Part shown: piece after piece, positions 59,841 through 64,000 of the stretch | Position numbering within the stretch: the stretch's first letter is position 1 | How the letters are laid out: every line of letters starts with the position of its first letter | From: Coriobacteriia bacterium | GTDB taxonomy: Bacteria > Actinomycetota > Coriobacteriia > Anaerosomatales > Anaerosomataceae | Direction of reading: 5' to 3' | Length of the DNA: 64,000 nt | Assembly (NCBI GenBank): GCA_030651765.1 | Contig: JAUSBY010000011.1 | Coordinates: 124,001 to 188,000 of the forward strand | Notes under the pieces: model-generated | What the model was told of the DNA's origin: nothing | Databases searched by the model: none | The model's input: the letters and a program-made list of their open reading frames with translations, nothing else | Translations under genes and position numbers: made by a program

Positions 59841-61497
59841 CTAGGTTCCGGGCGCCGTCTCCTGCACCCTGCCCACGGCGGCGATCGCCTCACCAAGCGT
59901 TGCGGTCGGTGGCACCGGCAACCCGGCGCCTGCACCCGAGCGCACGATGCGCTCGGCGACACGTTCTCCGGCGCAGCACAGCGCAACCCCCACCCCCCGC
60001 TTCTTCAGCCTGTGGACCGTCTCCTCGAGACTGGTGAGTGCCGTGAGGTCGATGAACGGCACGCGCTCGAGGCTCACGACGATGGCGCGCGGCTCGGTAT
60101 GCGTGTGCAGCAGGGCCGCCTCGAACTGCTCGATAGCGCCGAAGAAGAAGGGGCCCTCGATTGTGTAGATGAGAACGTCCTCGAAGATCGCCACCTGTTC
60201 CGGAGCGTGCTCGGCGGCGGTCTCGGCATCGAGCAGGTTCACGCCGACCGCCGCAGTCATGCGACGGAAGAAGTTCAGCATCGCCAGGATGACGCCCACC
60301 TCGACTGCCACCACCAGGTCGGCGAAGACCGTGAGCGCGAGCGTCACGAGCAGCACCGCCACGTCCGATCGGGGAGCGTTGCGCACGGTGCGCACCACCC
60401 GGCCGAGGTCGCTCATGTTGAACGCGACCACGAACAGGATGGCCGCAAGCGTTGCGAGCGGCACGTTTGTGGCGAGCGGCGCGAGCGCAACCACCACGAG
60501 TAGCACCGTCAGAACGTGCGCGATGCCGGCAAGTGGGCTGTTGCCCCCGTGGCGGATGTTCGTTGCGGTGCGTGCGATCGCTCCGGTGGCCGCGAACCCG
60601 CCAAACAGCGACGCGGCCACGTTGGCCGCACCCTGTCCGAGGAGCTCCTGGTTGGCGTCGTGCCGCGTGCCTGTCATGCCGTCGGCCACTGTAGCCGAGA
60701 GCAGCGATTCGATCGCGCCGAGGAGTGCGATCGCAAACGCCGGCCGGATGAGGTCGGGCAGGTCCGCCAGCGGGATGCCCGGTAGCGCGAACGACGGCAG
60801 CCCTCGTGGCAGGCCGCCGAACGCGGTGCCGATGGTGGCCACGCTCTGGGGGTGTGCGAGCGTGACGAAGACCGTGCCGCCTACGAGTGCCACGAGCGGC
60901 GCCGGGATCTGACCAAGGGCCGGAATCCTCGGCCACACCACGATCACGAGTACGCTCGCAAGCGCGAGCAGGGTCGTCGTCGGGTCGAGCGAGGGCAGCG
61001 CACGGACGACCCCTACGAGCTTCTCGGCGAAGTGCTCACCAACCGGCGCCTCAAGTCCGAAGAAGTTGGGCCACTGGCCGACGAAGATGACGATCGCGAT
61101 CCCTGCGGTGAATCCGAGTACCACCGACTCCGGGATGTACTTGATCACCGTCCCGAGACGCGCGATGCCGAACACGAGCAAGATCGCGCCCGCGAGCAGG
61201 CGTGACCGTCTGCAGGCCCGCCACGCCGTATCGGGCGGTCACCCCCGCGAGCAGGACCGCGAACGCGCCGGTGGGGCCGGCGATCTGTACCCGGCTGCCG
61301 CCGAAGAGCGTGACCACCAGTCCCGCCACGATGGCGGTGTAGAGTCCCTGCTCGGGCTTGGCACCCGCCGCGATCGCGAAGGCCATCGCAAGGGGGATGG
61401 CGACGACACCAACCACCACGCCGCCAACCAGGTTCGCGAGCCACTGCTCGCGCCGGAACAGGCCGGCGCGCCAGGCTTCGAGTATCGCGGGTCTCAT
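59841..61497 (-). pseudogene. SulP-family anion transporter with STAS domain, frameshifted
   Basis: From ATG 61497 the frame reads LANLVGGVVVGVVAIPLAMAFAIAAGA... to GLQTVT near 61201. The match then continues in another frame as LLAGAILLVFGIARLGTVIKYIPESVVLGFTAG and on to a complete SulP transporter and a C-terminal STAS domain (about the last 130 residues; VSLERVPFIDLTALTSLEETV). One extra base at about 61200 explains the shift. SulP proteins move sulfate, bicarbonate or other anions. Either a sequence error or a recent mutation. Confidence 0.85.
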
Positions 61498-61606
61498 GCG
61501 TGTCTCTCCAGGAAGAAATCGGGGCTCTCACGCTATCACGGGAGCGGGTGAAGCGCGTACACTCCGTTACGGATCGGTAGAGCGACACCAGTGACCGGGG
61601 GGATCC

Positions 61607-62398
61607 ATGACCGCAACCGCGTCGCCCAACGCCCTGCCCGCGCTCGAGAGCCGCCTTGCGGACGGGACGATCACTCGCCGAAGTGTCTGGGGGATGCTGG
61701 CGCTGCGCCCGGGCCTTGCACTCGGTTTTCAGTGCTTCTTCGCACTCGGCTACCTGCTTGCCGGTGCGTCCGATCCCTGGCGAGCCGCGGCCGACTGGTG
61801 GCTCGGTTCGTTCGCACTCGGAGAGTTCATCAACCTGTGGCTGCTCGTGCGCCTTGCCCGGCGTGAGGGGCTCCGCTACTGGGACTTGCTCAATTCCGGG
61901 AGGACCGAGTGGAAGCGCGACGTGCGGTGGCTCGTGCTGGCGCTCGTGGTGAGCGGTCCACTTGCGGCACTTCCCAACCCGCTCCTGGCGACTGCGCTGT
62001 GGGGTGACGTCCAGGTCTCCGCCGACCTGACGTTCCGGGCATTGCCGGTAGCCGCGGCCTGGGCAATCCTCGTCATCTTCCCGATCATCCATGCGTTCAC
62101 CGAGCTGCCGACCTACTACGGCTACGTGATGCCGCGGCTGCAGGCGATCGCGGGAACACGGCTGTGGCCGGCGCTCCTGTGCGCCTTCGTGTTGTCGATC
62201 CAGCACGTCTTCCTGCCGCTGCTGTTCGACTGGCGTTTCGTCGTCTGGCGCTCGGTCATGTTCCTGCCGTTCGCGCTCTGGCTTGCGTGGGTGCTGAGCC
62301 GCCGGCCCACGGTGCTTCAGTACATGGTTCCGGTGCACTGGTTGCTCGATCTGTCGCTTCCCGTGTTCGTAGTGCTCGCATCGATCGCCGCGGCCTAA
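61607..62398 (+). CDS. CPBP-like (CAAX-type) integral membrane protein
   Basis: A 263-residue protein with about seven helices. The ordered motifs TELPTYYGYVMPR, SIQHVFLPL and PVHWLLDLS match in order the CPBP family's E/R, H and HxxxN/D motifs, though the first lacks the usual EE pair. Members include CAAX-type proteases and bacteriocin-linked proteins. Peptidase activity is uncertain. It probably forms an operon with the SRPBCC gene 9 bases later. Confidence 0.65.
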   Translation: MTATASPNALPALESRLADGTITRRSVWGMLALRPGLALGFQCFFALGYLLAGASDPWRAAADWWLGSFALGEFINLWLLVRLARREGLRYWDLLNSGRTEWKRDVRWLVLALVVSGPLAALPNPLLATALWGDVQVSADLTFRALPVAAAWAILVIFPIIHAFTELPTYYGYVMPRLQAIAGTRLWPALLCAFVLSIQHVFLPLLFDWRFVVWRSVMFLPFALWLAWVLSRRPTVLQYMVPVHWLLDLSLPVFVVLASIAAA

Positions 62399-62407
62399 GG
62401 AGTCGTC

Positions 62408-63118
62408 GTGAACGTCAGGCACGCTTTGCTCGGCACTTTGAAGTGGACCGGCATCGTCATCGGTGGGCTTGTCCTGGCCCTGATCGTCGGATCGGTGATC
62501 CTGCCGCCGCTCCTGCGTGGCTGGTACAACCGGCTCAGCGCCACAGATGCCGAGGTCGAGGCCGTCTTGCCCGGAGACGACCTCATCGCCGAGGCGACCA
62601 GCTCCTCGACAAGGGCGGTCACCATCGAGGCGCCCTATGACCTGGTGCACAAGCTCGTCGTACAGATGGGCTACCAACGGGCCGGTTGGTACGGTTGGGA
62701 CTGGTTCTACAAGGCCACCGGCTCGGCCGAGTTCATCGACGGCTCCTACTCGAGTCGCGTTGTGCCCGAGCTGCAGGATCTCGCGGTCGGCGACACCGTG
62801 TACATCAACAAGGCCGTCGGCTACGAGGTCGTGCGGATCGAGCCGGGCGTGCTCGTGCTGTTCGATGCGATGGCCGCCGACGGCAAGAAACTCGGACCGA
62901 ACGATCCCTCGGCACAGAGCGCGATGTCCTGGGCGTGGGTGGCCGAGCCGGTCGACGATGACACGACGCGGCTTGTCCTGCGCATCCGCAACGGCGGTTC
63001 GGGCTTCGGCGGGTTCGTAGGGTGGCTGTTCGACAACCCGCTGGACATGGGCGGGTCGGCGTTCGCGTACAAGACACTCGCGGGGCTCAAGCGCACCGCC
63101 GAGGACCTTGCCGACTGA
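62408..63118 (+). CDS. SRPBCC-like domain membrane protein
   Basis: A 236-residue protein from GTG 62408 (AAGGAG upstream). One N-terminal transmembrane helix (about 13-34), then a START/SRPBCC-like fold: RAVTIEAPYDLVHKLVVQMGYQRAGWYGWDWFY and DDDTTRLVLRIRNGG. The fold binds a hydrophobic ligand; here it is tethered outside the membrane. It is next to a CPBP-like protein, and a joint role at the membrane is possible. Confidence 0.75.
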   Translation: MNVRHALLGTLKWTGIVIGGLVLALIVGSVILPPLLRGWYNRLSATDAEVEAVLPGDDLIAEATSSSTRAVTIEAPYDLVHKLVVQMGYQRAGWYGWDWFYKATGSAEFIDGSYSSRVVPELQDLAVGDTVYINKAVGYEVVRIEPGVLVLFDAMAADGKKLGPNDPSAQSAMSWAWVAEPVDDDTTRLVLRIRNGGSGFGGFVGWLFDNPLDMGGSAFAYKTLAGLKRTAEDLAD

Positions 63119-63240
63119 CCTGCCGAGGGCGGCAGTGGGCGATAGCGCGCATCGGCTGCGCGAAGTGAGGGCGGCGTTCTCCTGACGTTGGGGTATCCTG
63201 GGGGCACAGGCTCCCGACACGACCCGACAGGATCGCGCCG

Positions 63241-64000
63241 ATGCCGTCTATCTTCCATGAGATCGCGTTCATCCTGGCGCTCGCCGCGATCGCCGGTAGG
63301 TATTGCGACCGCATTGCGGCAGCCACTCATTGTGGCGTTCATCGCCGTGGGGCTCGTTGCGGGACCGCTCGGCTTCGACATCGTTCAGGACCGAGACGCG
63401 GTGGACCTGCTCGCCAAGCTCGGCATCGCCGTGTTGCTCTTTGTGGTCGGCCTCAAGCTTGATGTCGACCTCGTGCGCTCGGTGGGGCGTGTCGCGCTCG
63501 CCACCGGCATAGGGCAGGTGCTGTTCACCTCGGGGTTCGGTTTCGTGATCGCGCGCCTGCTTGGCCTCGAGCCGATGGCGGCGCTGTACGTGGCCGTCGC
63601 GCTCACGTTCTCCAGCACGATCATCATCGTCAAGCTGCTGTCGGACAAACGAGAGATCGACTCGCTTCACGGGCGCATCGCTGTCGGTTTTCTCATCGTC
63701 CAGGACATCGTCGTCATCGTGGTGATGGTGCTGTTGAGCGCGTTCGCCGGCGATCCGGGCGAGGCGACCAAAGACGCGCTCAGGATCGCCGGCAGCGGAA
63801 TCGCGTTCGTGGCTGCGGTAGCGGTGCTCTCACGGTTCGTACTGCCGTGGCTACTGGACCGGTTGGCGCGTTCGCCCGAGATGCTGATGCTCTTCGCGAT
63901 CACCTGGGCCGTCGCGCTCGCGGCGGCTGGCGACACGCTCGGGTTCAGCAAGGAGGTCGGCGCATTCATCGCCGGTGTCTCACTGGCGTCGACGCGCTAC
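63241..64000 (+). pseudogene. Kef-type CPA2 cation:proton antiporter, frameshifted and cut by the window end
   Basis: ATG 63241 gives MPSIFHEIAFILALAAIAG, then one extra base near 63297 moves the match to another frame: GIATALRQPLIVAFIAVGLVAGPLGFDIVQDRDAV and on to the window end. Later blocks (LAKLGIAVLLFVVGLKLDVDL, FSSTIIIVKLLSDK, VGFLIVQDIVVIVVM) are the CPA2/KefB pattern. The C-terminal part lies outside. Removing one base restores the frame, so either a sequence error or real loss of function. Confidence 0.83.

Noticed and set aside
61195-61210. Programmed frameshift in the SulP gene
   Set aside because: No slippery heptamer or downstream stimulatory fold seen; SulP genes are not known to use one.
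61145-63220. 691-codon open frame on the minus strand over the SulP start and two membrane genes
   Set aside because: No conserved motif; opposite coherent genes; shadow.
1-64000. CRISPR arrays, insertion sequences, phage genes, att sites, replication origin
   Set aside because: No regularly spaced repeats, transposase, integrase, structural phage gene or DnaA-box cluster recognised by eye.

Overview
The window is a high-GC chromosomal segment with gene after gene on both strands and no phage, insertion sequence or CRISPR array that I can see. The mix of genes points to an anaerobic or microaerophilic actinomycete relative of the Coriobacteriia/Anaerosomatales (OPB41) type. The main clues are three wall proteins with cell-wall-binding repeat 2 (CWB2) modules, hybrid cluster protein with an HcpR-like regulator, selenocysteine use, FeoB, a DUF5679 micro-protein, a TIGR00300 ornithine cyclodeaminase-type enzyme and CcmF/CcsA-type cytochrome c assembly proteins. 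The lineage is inferred from gene content only.

Layout. 1-6.7 kb: end of feoB, a Zn-ribbon micro-protein, an orphan serine dehydratase beta subunit, an exonuclease-DinG helicase fusion and a PafBC-like WYL regulator pair behind a strongly folded leader. 7-12.4 kb: two membrane proteins, then a nitrosative-stress island (divergent Crp/Fnr regulator, YgbA-like protein, ferredoxin, Hcp, small haem protein) with an FNR-type palindrome centred at -41.5. 12.4-21.4 kb: metallophosphoesterase, M28 peptidase-like protein, CcmF-like pair, GGDEF protein, DUF1461 and DUF5679 proteins, tandem TrkA-like RCK proteins and tRNA-Gly. 21.5-28.3 kb: M23 peptidase, the rpsF-ssb-rpsR-DUF2232-rplI-dnaB cluster and a FAD oxidoreductase. 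28.3-32.7 kb: chemoreceptor, a BASS/ACR3-like transporter behind a CsoR/CstR-type palindrome, and a GerMN lipoprotein. 32.8-37.3 kb: purA, purD, a HemW-like radical SAM gene and purE.

37.3-45.2 kb: DUF427, a CWB2 wall hydrolase, a DUF3221-like lipoprotein, the TIGR00300 enzyme, msrA with an in-frame UGA read as selenocysteine, msrB, a histidine kinase with a small membrane partner, and rsgA. 45.2-54.3 kb: membrane proteins, hisG, flavin reductase, a CWB2 protein, HAD hydrolase, radical SAM-SPASM protein, an AbrB/PIN toxin-antitoxin pair and a PAS-GGDEF protein. 54.3-64 kb: typA, a large FG-GAP/CWB2 surface protein, a 540-base intergenic region with folded elements and a 22-codon frame behind a Shine-Dalgarno that matches the 16S tail over 15 bases, a GNAT, a frameshifted SulP transporter, two membrane-associated proteins and a frameshifted, truncated Kef-type antiporter.

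Strongest points for follow-up: the UGA-containing msrA, the hcp control region with its mirrored ribosome-binding sites, the folded leader before the pafBC-like pair, the CsoR/CstR-type palindrome, and the 58.8-59.3 kb intergenic region. Two single-base frameshifts within 2.1 kb near the right end could be sequence errors or real decay.
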